From: JBPYCR01 sp051846915
GTDB taxonomy: Bacteria > Bacillota > Bacilli > Bacillales > Amphibacillaceae
Assembly (NCBI RefSeq): GCF_051846915.1
Contig: NZ_JBPYCR010000007.1
Span: 57,463 to 121,462, forward strand
Direction: 5' to 3'
DNA length: 64,000 bases
The notes under the pieces are model-generated. The model saw only the letters and a program-made list of their open reading frames with translations, made no database searches and was not told the origin of the DNA. Below, in pieces: positions 33,477-43,320 of the stretch (position 1 is its first letter; each line of letters starts with the position of its first letter). A program made the position numbers and the translations under genes.

Positions 33477-36400
33477 AGCTTGTAAATGTATCTGTAAAAA
33501 GGCCTGTTGGCGTCATTATGATCGTGTTAGCTATCATCGCCCTTGGGATTGTGTCGCTAAGGAGTTTATCTGTAGACCTGTTTCCGAAAATCGATTTGCC
33601 TGTTGCAGTAGTTGCAACGTCTTACCAAGACGCAGCACCAGAAGAAGTTGAAAAACTAATAAGTCGCCCAATTGAATCTTCCGTCAGTTCCGTCGAAGGG
33701 ATGGAAACTGTACAATCACAATCACAATCCGGTTCATCCCTCGTCATGATGATGTTCAAAAATGGAACTGACCTTGATCAAGCTTTACTGGATGTACGGG
33801 AAAAAGTCGATCAAGTTAAAGGAATGCTGCCTGAACGTGCCGGTGATCCGCGTATTATGCGTTTTAGTCCAGATCAATTACCGGTCATGTGGGTTGGCTT
33901 AACCGGAAAATCTCCGGAAGCATTAACGCAAATTGCTGATGATCAAGTCGTTCCGTACTTTGAAAGGCAAGGTGGAGTGGCATCCGTAACTGTAGAAGGC
34001 GGAAAAGAGCGGGAAATCCAACTCGTTTTGGATCAAGCGAAATTACAGCAATACGGTGTCACAACCCAAACCATTACCCAAGCATTAAACGCAACCAATC
34101 AGTCTTCTTCAGTTGGAAAAATTGAAAAAGGAAGTCAGGATCTGCAGTTGCGGGTAATTGGCGAATTTACATCAATTGAAGACATTAAACAAACGATTGT
34201 TCAATCCGAGCAAGGTGCGGCTGTACATATCGAGGATATCGCTGAAGTGAAGGACACGTTCAAAAAATCCTCATCGGCGACATTAGTAAATGGAAAACCT
34301 TCTCTCGTGCTATCAATTATGAAAAAAACCGATGCAAACACGGTGGATGTAGCCGGGAATATATCAAGCAGTATGGAAGATATTCAAGAGCGGCTGCCAC
34401 AGGATGTGAATTTGGACGTCGTCATTGACACATCCGAATTTATTCAAATGTCGATTGATTCCGTCGTTAAGAATATTTTAATCGGTGGAGCTATTTCCAT
34501 ATTCGTTTTACTATTATTTTTAAAAAGCGTCCGTGCAACGGTTGTTATTGGTTTATCAATTCCAATAGCCATTATTTCAACGTTTTCATTAATGTACTTT
34601 ACAGGCGAAACGTTGAACATTTTAACACTTGGGGGGCTTGCACTCGGACTTGGAATGATGGTTGACAGTTCGATTGTGATTTTGGAAAATATTTATTCCT
34701 ACCGGCAAAGAGGCCATTCTCTCGTAGATTCCGCCATTAAAGGGGCAACAGAACTCACCCCGGCGGTTATAGCATCGACAACGACAACACTTGTCGTATT
34801 CCTTCCGATTATTTATGTTGAAGGAATCGCGTCGGATATGTTTACACCGCTTGCGTTGGCTGTATCATTTTCATTAATCGCATCTCTAGTTGTGGCTGTA
34901 ACGCTAGTTCCAATGCTGTCATCGAAATTGTTATCAAAGGCGATGGAAGACAGCGGAAGAAGGAATTGGTTTGATCGTTTATTGGAAAGAGTGAAAAACG
35001 GTTATGCGCGTGTGTTGAAAAAGGTACTGAAATTCCGCAAAACGACCGTACTTGGAACGTTTGTGGCCATTGCGGGTAGCTTAGCACTAACCCCGCTTAT
35101 CGGAGCCGAGTTTATCCCAGCATCCGACCAAGGGCAATTGGAGATCCGCGTGGAAACAAAAGCGGGGACTTCACTTAAAAATACAGAAGAAGTAGTCGAA
35201 CAAATTAATGAGAAGTTGGTTAATTACGAATCAGTCATGGAAACGAACTTCGTCAGTGTTGGCAGCAGTGGATTTGGAGGAGCGGGCTCTGGTGCTAACA
35301 GCGCCACCTATACGATTCAGCTCGTTCCATCCGCGGATCGTGATATGTCAACAACAGATTTTGAACAAAAGGTTGATAAAGAGCTTCAAACAATCCCTGG
35401 TGCGGAAATTATCGTAAGTGAGATGGATGCCGGAGTTGGAACAGGTGATCCGATCCAAATTCAATTAAATGGACCAGAGCACGATGTTTTGCGTGACCTA
35501 GCTGATCAAGTCGTCAACGAAATTGATGGAATCGATGGCGTATACAATGCGGAATCTGGAGCCGCAGAAGGCGTCCCGCAATTGGGGATTGAAGTGGATG
35601 AAGAAAAAGCTGCCATATATGGAACAACGAAGGAGCAAGTGACAGCTCAGATTCAAATGCAATTTACCGGTCAGGTCGCTACGCTATACCGGGAGGAAGG
35701 GCATGAAATAGATGTCACACTCCTCTATCCGGAAGAGAAACGTACAGAAATAAATGATCTGGAAAATATGAAAATACAAATACCGTCCGGAGCGCTCATT
35801 CCACTGGAAGAAATTGCTGCATTTAAGGAAGTCCAGGGGCCGGAGACATTAACACGGCAAAATCAACAAGCACAAATGAATGTCACGAGTGAAATAAAGG
35901 ACCGTGATCTCGGAAGTGTTTCAAACGATGTGGAAGCTGCATTAAACAATATGAATTTCCCAGAAGGTTATAGTCACGATATCGGAGGGCAAGCAGAAGA
36001 CATGGCTAAATCATTTTCTGATCTAGCTTTGGCACTCGTCTTCTCAATCTTCTTAGTCTATGCCGTTATGGCAATTCAATTTGAAAACTTCCTATTCCCG
36101 TTTATCATCATGTTTTCCATGCCAGCTACCGTTGTCGGAGTCTTTGGCGGTTTGTTCATAACCGGACTGCCACTCAGTATCCCGGCCTTTATTGGAATTA
36201 TTATGCTGGCCGGAATTGTCGTCAACAATTCGATTGTATTAGTGGACTACATTAACATATTGCGCGATCGGGGAATGGATCGGTATGAAGCGATTATTGA
36301 AGCAGGACGAACCCGACTGCGCCCGATTTTGATGACCACGCTAACAACCATATTGGCGATGATCCCACTTGGTTTGGCACTTGGTGAAGGCGCGGAAATG

Positions 36401-36544
36401 CAACAACCACTTGCCGTAACCATTATATTCGGGCTAGGAATTTCAAGTATATTTACATTATTACTCATTCCGGTCGTCTACACATTTTTTGATGATTTAA
36501 CTGGTAAACTTACCCGACGGAAGAAAAAAGAAAAACAAGCATAA
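33473..36544 (+). CDS. RND-family efflux pump (AcrB/SwrC-like)
   Basis: Inner-membrane pump of 1023 residues with the duplicated RND layout: a helix near 10-30, a large outer domain, helices 2-6 (about 340-490), a second outer domain and helices 8-12 from about 850. The key acidic residues in helix 4 are in LGLGMMVDSSIVILENIYSY; the second half has IIMLAGIVVNNSIVLVDYIN. The nearest Firmicute relative in style is SwrC/YerP of B. subtilis, which exports surfactin. Substrate is unknown. Coupled to the adaptor by a four-base overlap; a hairpin follows at 36595. Confidence 0.94.
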   Translation: MKLVNVSVKRPVGVIMIVLAIIALGIVSLRSLSVDLFPKIDLPVAVVATSYQDAAPEEVEKLISRPIESSVSSVEGMETVQSQSQSGSSLVMMMFKNGTDLDQALLDVREKVDQVKGMLPERAGDPRIMRFSPDQLPVMWVGLTGKSPEALTQIADDQVVPYFERQGGVASVTVEGGKEREIQLVLDQAKLQQYGVTTQTITQALNATNQSSSVGKIEKGSQDLQLRVIGEFTSIEDIKQTIVQSEQGAAVHIEDIAEVKDTFKKSSSATLVNGKPSLVLSIMKKTDANTVDVAGNISSSMEDIQERLPQDVNLDVVIDTSEFIQMSIDSVVKNILIGGAISIFVLLLFLKSVRATVVIGLSIPIAIISTFSLMYFTGETLNILTLGGLALGLGMMVDSSIVILENIYSYRQRGHSLVDSAIKGATELTPAVIASTTTTLVVFLPIIYVEGIASDMFTPLALAVSFSLIASLVVAVTLVPMLSSKLLSKAMEDSGRRNWFDRLLERVKNGYARVLKKVLKFRKTTVLGTFVAIAGSLALTPLIGAEFIPASDQGQLEIRVETKAGTSLKNTEEVVEQINEKLVNYESVMETNFVSVGSSGFGGAGSGANSATYTIQLVPSADRDMSTTDFEQKVDKELQTIPGAEIIVSEMDAGVGTGDPIQIQLNGPEHDVLRDLADQVVNEIDGIDGVYNAESGAAEGVPQLGIEVDEEKAAIYGTTKEQVTAQIQMQFTGQVATLYREEGHEIDVTLLYPEEKRTEINDLENMKIQIPSGALIPLEEIAAFKEVQGPETLTRQNQQAQMNVTSEIKDRDLGSVSNDVEAALNNMNFPEGYSHDIGGQAEDMAKSFSDLALALVFSIFLVYAVMAIQFENFLFPFIIMFSMPATVVGVFGGLFITGLPLSIPAFIGIIMLAGIVVNNSIVLVDYINILRDRGMDRYEAIIEAGRTRLRPILMTTLTTILAMIPLGLALGEGAEMQQPLAVTIIFGLGISSIFTLLLIPVVYTFFDDLTGKLTRRKKKEKQA

Positions 36545-36594
36545 GAAATGGGAAAGGCAAAATTTTAGAAGCTTGGTAAACTTTCCATCCTGCG

Positions 36595-36624
36595 CCGCAT
36601 TCGCTTAAATAGAGGCGAATGCGG
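36595..36624 (+). terminator. hairpin after the RND operon
   Basis: CCGCATTCGC and GCGAATGCGG form a perfect 10-bp stem over a 10-nt loop. The lower stem can extend through TTCC and GGAA pairs. There is no T tract, so it may stabilise the message rather than end it alone. Confidence 0.6.
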
Positions 36625-36694
36625 TTAGCTGTGGGGAATAGTCTTCAGTAGACAGTCCCGAGTGCGGCTGAAAGTTATTTTTAAAGGGTCAGAT

Positions 36695-36836
36695 AGTATA
36701 AATTTTTGCGCATAGCTGTCTAGCTTAAGCGCCCATCCCCTCGAGGTCTTAAGCAATAACTCTTCGTGGCAAAAATCGCCACTACGATTTCTTGCTTAAG
36801 CTTGTCGGGGCTGACCAGGGCGCTTGCGCTTTTCTT
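36695..36836 (+). repeat. dispersed hairpin repeat, copy 2
   Basis: Reads TAGCTGTCTAGCTTAAGCGC at its left and GGGCGCTTGCGCTTTTCTT at its right. The arms pair as a long imperfect hairpin: AAGCGCCC with GGGCGCT, CTTAAGCAA with TTGCTTAAG, GTGGC with GCCAC around AAAAATC. It is the reverse complement of copy 1. Confidence 0.85.
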
Positions 36837-36968
36837 TAAAGAACCGTAGAAAAGTCTTCTTTCAGTTAATTATTAAATTACGTCGACAAAAACAAAAGCG
36901 AGTGGTAAGATAAAGACGGCTTTTTTATTTTTCCAAAAATACAATCGTTTAGAAAAAGAGGTGAAAAG

Positions 36969-37286
36969 ATGTCTATATCACGTATATTAAAATGGGTTTC
37001 CGGTGGCGCTGAAGCATTGCTTGCTATTCCAATTGTTGGGGGAGCTTTCGTTGTGGGTCTTTACTGGACACCGCTTTTAGTCATGTTAATTTTGCATATT
37101 GTTACGCTCGTAATGACGAAAAACGATGGTGGTCCATCAGCAGGCAGTATCGTTGGGATTGTTACTTCCTGTATTGCCTGGATTCCAATCTTAGGTTGGA
37201 TTATGCACGTTGTAGCTGCTATTGTTCTCATGGTTAATGCAGCAACTCCTGATCCGGAACCAGAGATTGGCGGTGAAATTGTTTAA
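36969..37286 (+). CDS. small integral membrane protein of unknown function
   Basis: Protein of 105 residues with three hydrophobic stretches (about 18-45 interrupted by YWTP, and 60-95) and short loops containing TKNDGGPSAGS. The family is not recognised. The ATG follows AGAGGTGAAAAG. It stands alone between the RND operon with repeat copy 2 and the PucR-type gene, with no partner that suggests a role. Codon use and hydrophobicity look like a real gene rather than a chance frame. Confidence 0.75.
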   Translation: MSISRILKWVSGGAEALLAIPIVGGAFVVGLYWTPLLVMLILHIVTLVMTKNDGGPSAGSIVGIVTSCIAWIPILGWIMHVVAAIVLMVNAATPDPEPEIGGEIV

Positions 37287-37707
37287 TACAGCATAAAAAT
37301 GTATTGTGCGATGGGAATGGATATTGAAGGGATTATTTCTAAGATTAATAGCAATTATATATACTTCATATTCCCGTCGTGCTATATTTTACCGCAACTG
37401 TTTATCGTAAATATTAAAGCAAAAAAACGTCACCCCACACCACAACCATATAACCAAACAATCACAAAAAAAGTGCATGCTCGAGCTACTTAAAGCCAGA
37501 GCCACACTTGTCATACTCCATATTTCCCCATACCAAAACAAAGGTAGACAAAAATCTATATATAATCCAAAGATTTTGATAAAATAAAAAAGTCATCACA
37601 TGTTGATAGACATAGCGTTTTAAACTCTGATATGTGTGCAATAAAACGCAAGTGTTAAATGTCAGGAGTACCTATTTCACCTAATAATAAAGGATGATTA
37701 ACAACAA
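37287..37707. other. 421-bp region before the PucR-type regulator
   Basis: No convincing gene, terminator or promoter is seen. The open frame at 37299-37493 lacks a ribosome site and recognisable family. Confidence 0.45.
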
Positions 37708-39867
37708 ATGTTACAAGTATATAAAACTTTTTCCGAATCGATTACGAATTTAGCGGAATTATTGGATCACCCTCTTATTGACATTGATATTGCCCATAAT
37801 CAGGATACATATAATTTAATGCCGGATATAAACGAAATAGAATATAAAAAAGAAGAAATGACGATAGTTAGCGTTGAAGTAGAACAAAGCACGACCGTTA
37901 TTCTTCAGTTTGCCAAAATATTTATGCCAGCCGACAAGCTTCGGTGGGAAAAAATAGTGTCGCAGCATTGGGAATTTGTCGGCTTCATTCGAAAGGCGGA
38001 TTATCAGCTCAAATCTCGCAATCTTCTACTGTACACGGCGAAGACATTAGCCTCCCCACTTCGATTGAAAGACGTGCTGAAACAAATTTTAAGCAACACG
38101 CTGGAAGTTATTGAAGCGGCTGATGCGGGAAGTATTTATTTCTTTGATAAAGCGGAAAACGTACTAGTTCCAATGGTAACAGGAGGATATAACTGGAATT
38201 ACATTAAACATATCCGGTTTAAACCTAACGAATCATTGACAGGGATAACTTATTCCACAGGCGAAGCAACAATTTACAAAAACACGGAAAATGTGTTAAA
38301 TGCGATGAAAACGATGGAAGCGAAAAATCGTTATTACTTCGATTTGGCGGTTCCTAAGGATTCGAGCGGAGCAAGGGCACTGCCAAGAGACACGATGGGT
38401 GCCCCATTTATTATTGAAGGGAAATGTCTTGGCGTTATTGTAATCAATAACTATTTCATTAATGCGAATTTCAGCCAGGATGATCTTGAATTGCTTGTAG
38501 CTATATGCAATCAGGCATCACTTGCTATTCAGCGGGCACAGTTATTTCAGGAAATCGAAGGTCAAGTTCAGGAACTCCGACAATTAAACGATTCTATTCA
38601 TCAAAAAAATCAATTGCTTGAATCAGCATCAAATATTCATTCGAAATTAATGGAAATTATTTTGCAACAAAAACAGATTTCCGAAATGGCCAATGTCATT
38701 GCAGACGTCGTGAATAATCCTATCGTGATTTACGATGAGCATGTAAATTTGCTAGCGGCATCTGTCATTGAGGATGATTTAGGCTTTGTGCAAGAAATGC
38801 CCTCCTTTTTAAATGAGTTTAAAAGAATAGAACAAACGAAACAATCGGTTCATATTAAGAAGGCAGACATCTATCCTGTAACCCATCCGTTGTATTTATA
38901 TCCAATTATCGTAGCCAATCAAGTACGCGGGTATTTGGTCATTGTTGAAAAAAATAAAGCAATTAAAGAACTGGAAAAAACGACGGTTGAACAATCGTCT
39001 ACTGTTATTGCCATCGAATTGCTGAAACGAGAATCCATTTATGAAACCGAGCAGCGAATTAGAGGAGAATTTTTGGATGATATTGAAACTAATCTGGATG
39101 TGGAACTCATTGAAAAGCAGGGAAGTTACTTAGGTATTTCCGATCGATTTTATTATAATTTCATTGGCATAGAACTGGATCAATCGATCGACAATAATTT
39201 CTATTTTGATAACCACCAAATAAAGCGGCTACAAAGAAGAATTGAAAAGATTATTCTTCAAGCAAACGACAGCAATATTACGTTTAACCGGATGCATGGA
39301 TTGAAAGCCCTCGTCGGCTGGAATAAAAATATAACAAGTGAAATTGCTGTGGAACGGTCTTTAGAGCTCGTAAAAGCGATTCAACAACAAATCGAAAGAG
39401 AGTTTCCCGATTTTTCATGCTCTTTTGCGATTGGCAGGTTGTCAACATCATGGGGAGAAATGCAGCAATCTTTTCAAGATACGAATAAATGTATGGACGT
39501 CTTACATGAAAGAAAATTACCAGGTCAAATGATGACTTATAAGGAAATTGGTCTGTCACGTATTATTATGAATACCTCCCAAGAAGAATTGCAGCAATTT
39601 GTCATGGATCAACTGCATCCCCTTTTCAATTATGAACATCAGAATCGGGAAGAACTAATTAAAACATTGGATATATATTTGAACACGAATCAAAACCTGA
39701 AAGAAACAGCAAGGACCTTGCATTTACATACAAATACACTGCACTATCGGTTAAAACGAATCGAAGAAATCTTAGGATTATCCCCAAAAGATGATTTGTT
39801 ACAATTGAAATTCGCCTGGAACATTATGGATATATTAGGAACAAAGAGTTCGTGGATGAACATATGA
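37708..39867 (+). CDS. GAF-containing PucR/CdaR-family transcriptional regulator
   Basis: Regulator of 719 residues. A GAF domain covers about 105-275 (DAGSIYFFDKAENVLVPMV through AICNQASLAIQRAQLF), a coiled coil about 278-315, and a second sensor-like region about 320-440 (NNPIVIYDEHVNLLAAS). A CdaR-type GGDEF-like domain lies about 475-600, and the PucR C-terminal helix-turn-helix is at about 670-710 (LKETARTLHLHTNTLHYRLK). PucR proteins control purine, ureide and sugar-acid catabolism. Here it directly precedes a TRAP transporter and an M20 amidohydrolase, which it probably regulates (inference). No ligand can be named. Confidence 0.88.
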   Translation: MLQVYKTFSESITNLAELLDHPLIDIDIAHNQDTYNLMPDINEIEYKKEEMTIVSVEVEQSTTVILQFAKIFMPADKLRWEKIVSQHWEFVGFIRKADYQLKSRNLLLYTAKTLASPLRLKDVLKQILSNTLEVIEAADAGSIYFFDKAENVLVPMVTGGYNWNYIKHIRFKPNESLTGITYSTGEATIYKNTENVLNAMKTMEAKNRYYFDLAVPKDSSGARALPRDTMGAPFIIEGKCLGVIVINNYFINANFSQDDLELLVAICNQASLAIQRAQLFQEIEGQVQELRQLNDSIHQKNQLLESASNIHSKLMEIILQQKQISEMANVIADVVNNPIVIYDEHVNLLAASVIEDDLGFVQEMPSFLNEFKRIEQTKQSVHIKKADIYPVTHPLYLYPIIVANQVRGYLVIVEKNKAIKELEKTTVEQSSTVIAIELLKRESIYETEQRIRGEFLDDIETNLDVELIEKQGSYLGISDRFYYNFIGIELDQSIDNNFYFDNHQIKRLQRRIEKIILQANDSNITFNRMHGLKALVGWNKNITSEIAVERSLELVKAIQQQIEREFPDFSCSFAIGRLSTSWGEMQQSFQDTNKCMDVLHERKLPGQMMTYKEIGLSRIIMNTSQEELQQFVMDQLHPLFNYEHQNREELIKTLDIYLNTNQNLKETARTLHLHTNTLHYRLKRIEEILGLSPKDDLLQLKFAWNIMDILGTKSSWMNI

Positions 39868-39912
39868 TTTATTTTTGTAATTTATTCAATATTTATTTAA
39901 AAAGTTTGTATG

Positions 39913-39939
39913 TTTACACATCGAAATAAGTCGTATAAT
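39913..39939 (+). promoter_or_regulatory. candidate promoter of the TRAP operon
   Basis: TTTACA and TATAAT are good hexamers, but the spacer is 15 bp, shorter than ideal. Suboptimal spacing would fit an activator-dependent promoter. Confidence 0.4.
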
Positions 39940-40053
39940 TGCTTATACTGTTAATTAATCAATATTCGGGGGAGGTTCTACAGAAGAGTAGCTGTATGAT
40001 AAACGAATGATCAAATGTAAGCGTAATTATTATAAAATATGGAGGACTTATAA

Positions 40054-41097
40054 ATGAAGAAGCGACTGGTGTTTTTATTTGGGATAACCGCATTTGTCCT
40101 AGCTTTTGCTACAGCTTGCGGTGGGAACGATAATGCTAATGAAGGTAGCAGTGACAGTAGTGGAGAAACCCATGAATGGAGAATCGGTTTTAACACCGTT
40201 GAAGGCTCTGTTAAAGATGTCGCAGCGAAAAAGTTTAAAGAAGTAGTTGAAGCTGAGTCCGACGGTAACATTACTGTTGAAATTTTCCCGGGGGAATCAT
40301 TAGGAAACGAACAGGAAATGCTTGAATCGATTCAGGCCGGAGCACTTGAAATGCAAATTGTTGGGTCAAGCCTTGTAGCAAATACGATTCCGGAATACGG
40401 TTTAATGGGCTTGCCATTTTTAGTAAATGATTTTGACGAAGCATACGCTATATTGGACGGAGAACTTGGTCAAAAGTGGGCTGACATGGGGGAAGATCAC
40501 GGCTTTAAAGTAATTGGTACAACTGATTTGGGAGGATTTGCTCAAATTACGAACAATGTTCGACCAATTAACAAGCCGGAAGATCTAAAGGATATTTCCA
40601 TGCGTGCACCGAATGACGTTATATTAATGGAAACCTTTGAAGCATTGGGTAGTCAAGTATCTCAGCTTCCGTATTCCGAGCTATACTTAGCACTTTCTCA
40701 AGGGGTAGTCGATGGCCAGTTTAACCCAAAAGATGCGATATACCAAACGAAGTTCCATGAAGTGCAGGATTATTTAGCGAATGTAAATATCGCTTTCTAC
40801 ACGTCAAAGTTCATTATGAACCTCGATATGTTTAATGAATTAGATGAAGAAACACAAGAGCTCGTATTAAAAGCAGGTGAAGAAGCGGAAGCAGCATCCC
40901 GTGAATATACGATTGAAGAAAGTCTAGAAATGGATGAACTTCTGGAAGATGAATTTGTTGAAATCACCAACCCGGATCCACAACCTTTTCGAGATAAAAT
41001 GGATCCTGTTTACGATATCGCTAGAGAGCAGACAAGTCCGGAAGCGGTAGATGAACTACTAGAATTCTTGGAAGAATATCGCGCAAATAATGAATGA
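40054..41097 (+). CDS. dctP: TRAP transporter substrate-binding protein (DctP family), lipoprotein
   Basis: Solute receptor of 347 residues anchored by a lipobox (LAFATAC, Cys22). The mature part has the DctP fold: GFNTVEGSVKDVAAKKFKEV near the N-terminus, FPGESLGNEQEMLESIQAGA, the conserved Arg-containing DISMRAPNDVI and LYLALSQGVVDGQFNP. TRAP receptors of this type bind organic anions through an Arg-carboxylate contact. The ATG follows TATGGAGGACTT. A hairpin separates it from dctQ. Substrate is unknown; the neighbouring M20 enzyme suggests a carbamoylated or ureide compound. Confidence 0.92.
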   Translation: MKKRLVFLFGITAFVLAFATACGGNDNANEGSSDSSGETHEWRIGFNTVEGSVKDVAAKKFKEVVEAESDGNITVEIFPGESLGNEQEMLESIQAGALEMQIVGSSLVANTIPEYGLMGLPFLVNDFDEAYAILDGELGQKWADMGEDHGFKVIGTTDLGGFAQITNNVRPINKPEDLKDISMRAPNDVILMETFEALGSQVSQLPYSELYLALSQGVVDGQFNPKDAIYQTKFHEVQDYLANVNIAFYTSKFIMNLDMFNELDEETQELVLKAGEEAEAASREYTIEESLEMDELLEDEFVEITNPDPQPFRDKMDPVYDIAREQTSPEAVDELLEFLEEYRANNE

Positions 41098-41157
41098 TCG
41101 TATTGAGTTGAATAGTCGGTTGCCCATCAACAGAACCGGTACCGAAATAAGAAAATA

Positions 41158-41194
41158 AGAAATAGAGGCGGAGCAAGCCGTCTCTATTTCTTTT
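41158..41194 (+). terminator. hairpin terminator between dctP and dctQ
   Basis: AGAAATAGAGGCGG pairs with CCGTCTCTATTTCT (14 bp with one mismatch) over AGCAAG, then TTT. Placed within the operon, it would allow partial read-through and so more receptor than permease. Confidence 0.8.
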
Positions 41195-41226
41195 AAATGA
41201 AGGAATTAGAAGAGGGAGGGTTACAC

Positions 41227-41703
41227 ATGATCGATAAGTTTATATCTATTGTACGTATAATAACGAATATATTGATGGCTTTATTAACAATGATCGTCTC
41301 TTTTGAAGTTATTAGTCGTTACTTTTTAAATACGCCGGTTAAACAAACGAGTGAACTGGCTGCAATCGTATTCCCTTGGATGGCTTTTTTGGCTGCAATT
41401 ATTGTAACGAAGGATAATGGACACTTTGCAGTTAGCTACTTCAGAAACTTCTTGCCGAAAAAAATGCAAGTTGTATCGATATTTATTACGAAATTAATTA
41501 TGCTTTATTTTTCTGTATATATGATTATATCGAGTGTACAATTATTTAACATTTCCGCATCACAGCGTCTCCCTGTTTTGCAAATATCCAAAGCATGGTT
41601 GCATTATTCCATTACCGCAGCATTTATCGGTATTACCCTCGTTATTGTATATCAATTGTATTTGATGATCGTAAAAAAAGACCTTGCGTTAGAGGAGGAA
41701 TAA
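41227..41703 (+). CDS. dctQ: TRAP transporter small permease (DctQ)
   Basis: Small membrane subunit of 158 residues with four helices (about 10-30, 45-65, 88-108, 128-148). TSELAAIVFPWMAFLAAIIV and the NTPVKQTSELA loop are typical of DctQ. The frame starts at 41197, but GGGAGGG (41213-41219) fits ATG 41227. It ends four bases before dctM, so the two permease subunits are translated together. Confidence 0.9.
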   Translation: MIDKFISIVRIITNILMALLTMIVSFEVISRYFLNTPVKQTSELAAIVFPWMAFLAAIIVTKDNGHFAVSYFRNFLPKKMQVVSIFITKLIMLYFSVYMIISSVQLFNISASQRLPVLQISKAWLHYSITAAFIGITLVIVYQLYLMIVKKDLALEEE

Positions 41704-41707
41704 TAAC

Positions 41708-42979
41708 ATGATTTGGGTAATGATTTTAGCTTTCTTTGGCTTGATGTTTTTCGGTGTGCCTATCGCATTTGCAATGGGGGCATCCGCATTAATGTATATG
41801 ATGGTAGAAGGGATTCCGCTATCCATGGTAGCACAGCAATTTTTCTCTAACTCGCAATCTTTTGCTTTTTTAGCGATCCCGTTTTTTATTTTGACAGGTA
41901 GTTTAATGGTCCATGGAGGTATTGCTCAACGAATCATTAGCCTGGCAGATACAATGGCTCGTCAATTACCGGGTGGACTTGGTTGTGTCTCCGTTGTAAC
42001 GAGTATGGGAATGGCCGGTGTGTCCGGTTCATCTGTTGCTGATGCAGCTTCTGTTGGAAGTGTATTAATTCCAGAAATGAAGAAAAAAGGGTATTCATCT
42101 CCTTTCGCAGCCGCAATTAATGCATCCAGCTCGGTTGTAGGAATTATTATCCCGCCAAGCAGCACAATGATCATCATCGCTTGGCTTGCTAATTTATCGG
42201 TAGCGGAAATGTTCCTAGCCGGTGTTATACCAGGTGTTATGATCGGTGTCGCATTTTTATTTTTGACGATTTTTATTTCCGTAAAAAGAGACTATCCGAA
42301 AGAAAAACGTGCAACATTTTCCGAGTTTGTCGTCAGCTTTCGAAAAGCGATTTGGGCATTGATCCTTCCGGTTGTCTTAATTTATGTCATTGTATTTGGG
42401 ATTGCAACAGCTACTGAAGCAGCAGCGCTTGCAGCCGTATATGCATTTCTAGTCGGTACAGTTGTGTATCGTACATTGAATTTCAAAAAGATTGTTGATT
42501 CCCTCGTCGAAGCAGTGTACGGTACGGCGATTGTTATGTTTATTGTGAGTACTTCCACGATCTTTACGTGGGTACTTATTTCGGAGGGAATTCCAAAAAT
42601 GCTCGGGGAATTATTATTAGGACTTGGTGTTGCTGATTGGGGGCTCATCTTGTTGCTTGTAGTCGTCATGTTACTTGCCGGGATGGTTATTGAGCTCGTT
42701 CCGAATTTATTTATTTTCATCCCCATCTTCTTTCCGATCGCCCAAACGATCGGCATGGATCCAATACATTTTGCGATTGTTATGCTTTGTACGTTGGCGC
42801 TTGGATTGTTTACACCGCCAGTTGGATCGACATTGTACATATCGATTCACCTCGCGAAAATTGATATGGAAGAAACAATCAAAGATGTACTACCATTTTT
42901 CTTTGTCGGAGCAGTTGTTGTCTTGTTAGTGACATACATTCCGTCCTTAACACTCTGGGTTCCAAGTTTATTTATGTAA
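41708..42979 (+). CDS. dctM: TRAP transporter large permease (DctM)
   Basis: Large membrane subunit of 423 residues with about 12 helices, the Na+-driven transport core. DctM signatures visible are FFGLMFFGVPIAFAMGASAL at the start, FLAIPFFILTGSLM, GMAGVSGSSVADAASVGSVL, INASSSVVGIIIPPSSTMII and GLFTPPVGSTLYI. The ATG follows AGAGGAGGAATAAT. The M20 gene lies 340 bp downstream with repeat copy 3 in the gap. Confidence 0.94.
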   Translation: MIWVMILAFFGLMFFGVPIAFAMGASALMYMMVEGIPLSMVAQQFFSNSQSFAFLAIPFFILTGSLMVHGGIAQRIISLADTMARQLPGGLGCVSVVTSMGMAGVSGSSVADAASVGSVLIPEMKKKGYSSPFAAAINASSSVVGIIIPPSSTMIIIAWLANLSVAEMFLAGVIPGVMIGVAFLFLTIFISVKRDYPKEKRATFSEFVVSFRKAIWALILPVVLIYVIVFGIATATEAAALAAVYAFLVGTVVYRTLNFKKIVDSLVEAVYGTAIVMFIVSTSTIFTWVLISEGIPKMLGELLLGLGVADWGLILLLVVVMLLAGMVIELVPNLFIFIPIFFPIAQTIGMDPIHFAIVMLCTLALGLFTPPVGSTLYISIHLAKIDMEETIKDVLPFFFVGAVVVLLVTYIPSLTLWVPSLFM

Positions 42980-43082
42980 GTGCTTGAATGAATGCAGTTG
43001 TTTTCCTTTCCACTGTAATTAATCGCCTAAAGTGCGAGGAAAAGCATAATTTATCAATATAGGAGACTTCTTTTTTTAAAAG

Positions 43083-43260
43083 ATAAGAATGTATAAAATT
43101 TGTCGCATATCTGTCTAGCTTCAGCGCCCAGAAACTAGGCGACTTCCCACAGCGCCTTACGATAAGTCATCATCGATTCGCGGTGCTCATCGTGATTTCT
43201 TTATCTCAGTTGCTTCGGTCCAGTCGCTACGTTTCTAAGCGGGGCGCTTGCGCTTTTCTT
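43083..43260 (+). repeat. dispersed hairpin repeat, copy 3
   Basis: Left end CTGTCTAGCTTCAGCGCCC and right end GGGGCGCTTGCGCTTTTCTT. AGAAACTAGGCGAC near the left faces GTCGCTACGTTTCT near the right, and GATAA faces TTATC inside. It is nearly identical to copy 4 apart from lacking a central segment of about 64 bp. Confidence 0.85.
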
Positions 43261-43320
43261 ATATAGGTTGTGAAACAAATGATGATACGTCAAGTATAGG
43301 AAGTTGCAGGAGGTGAATCG

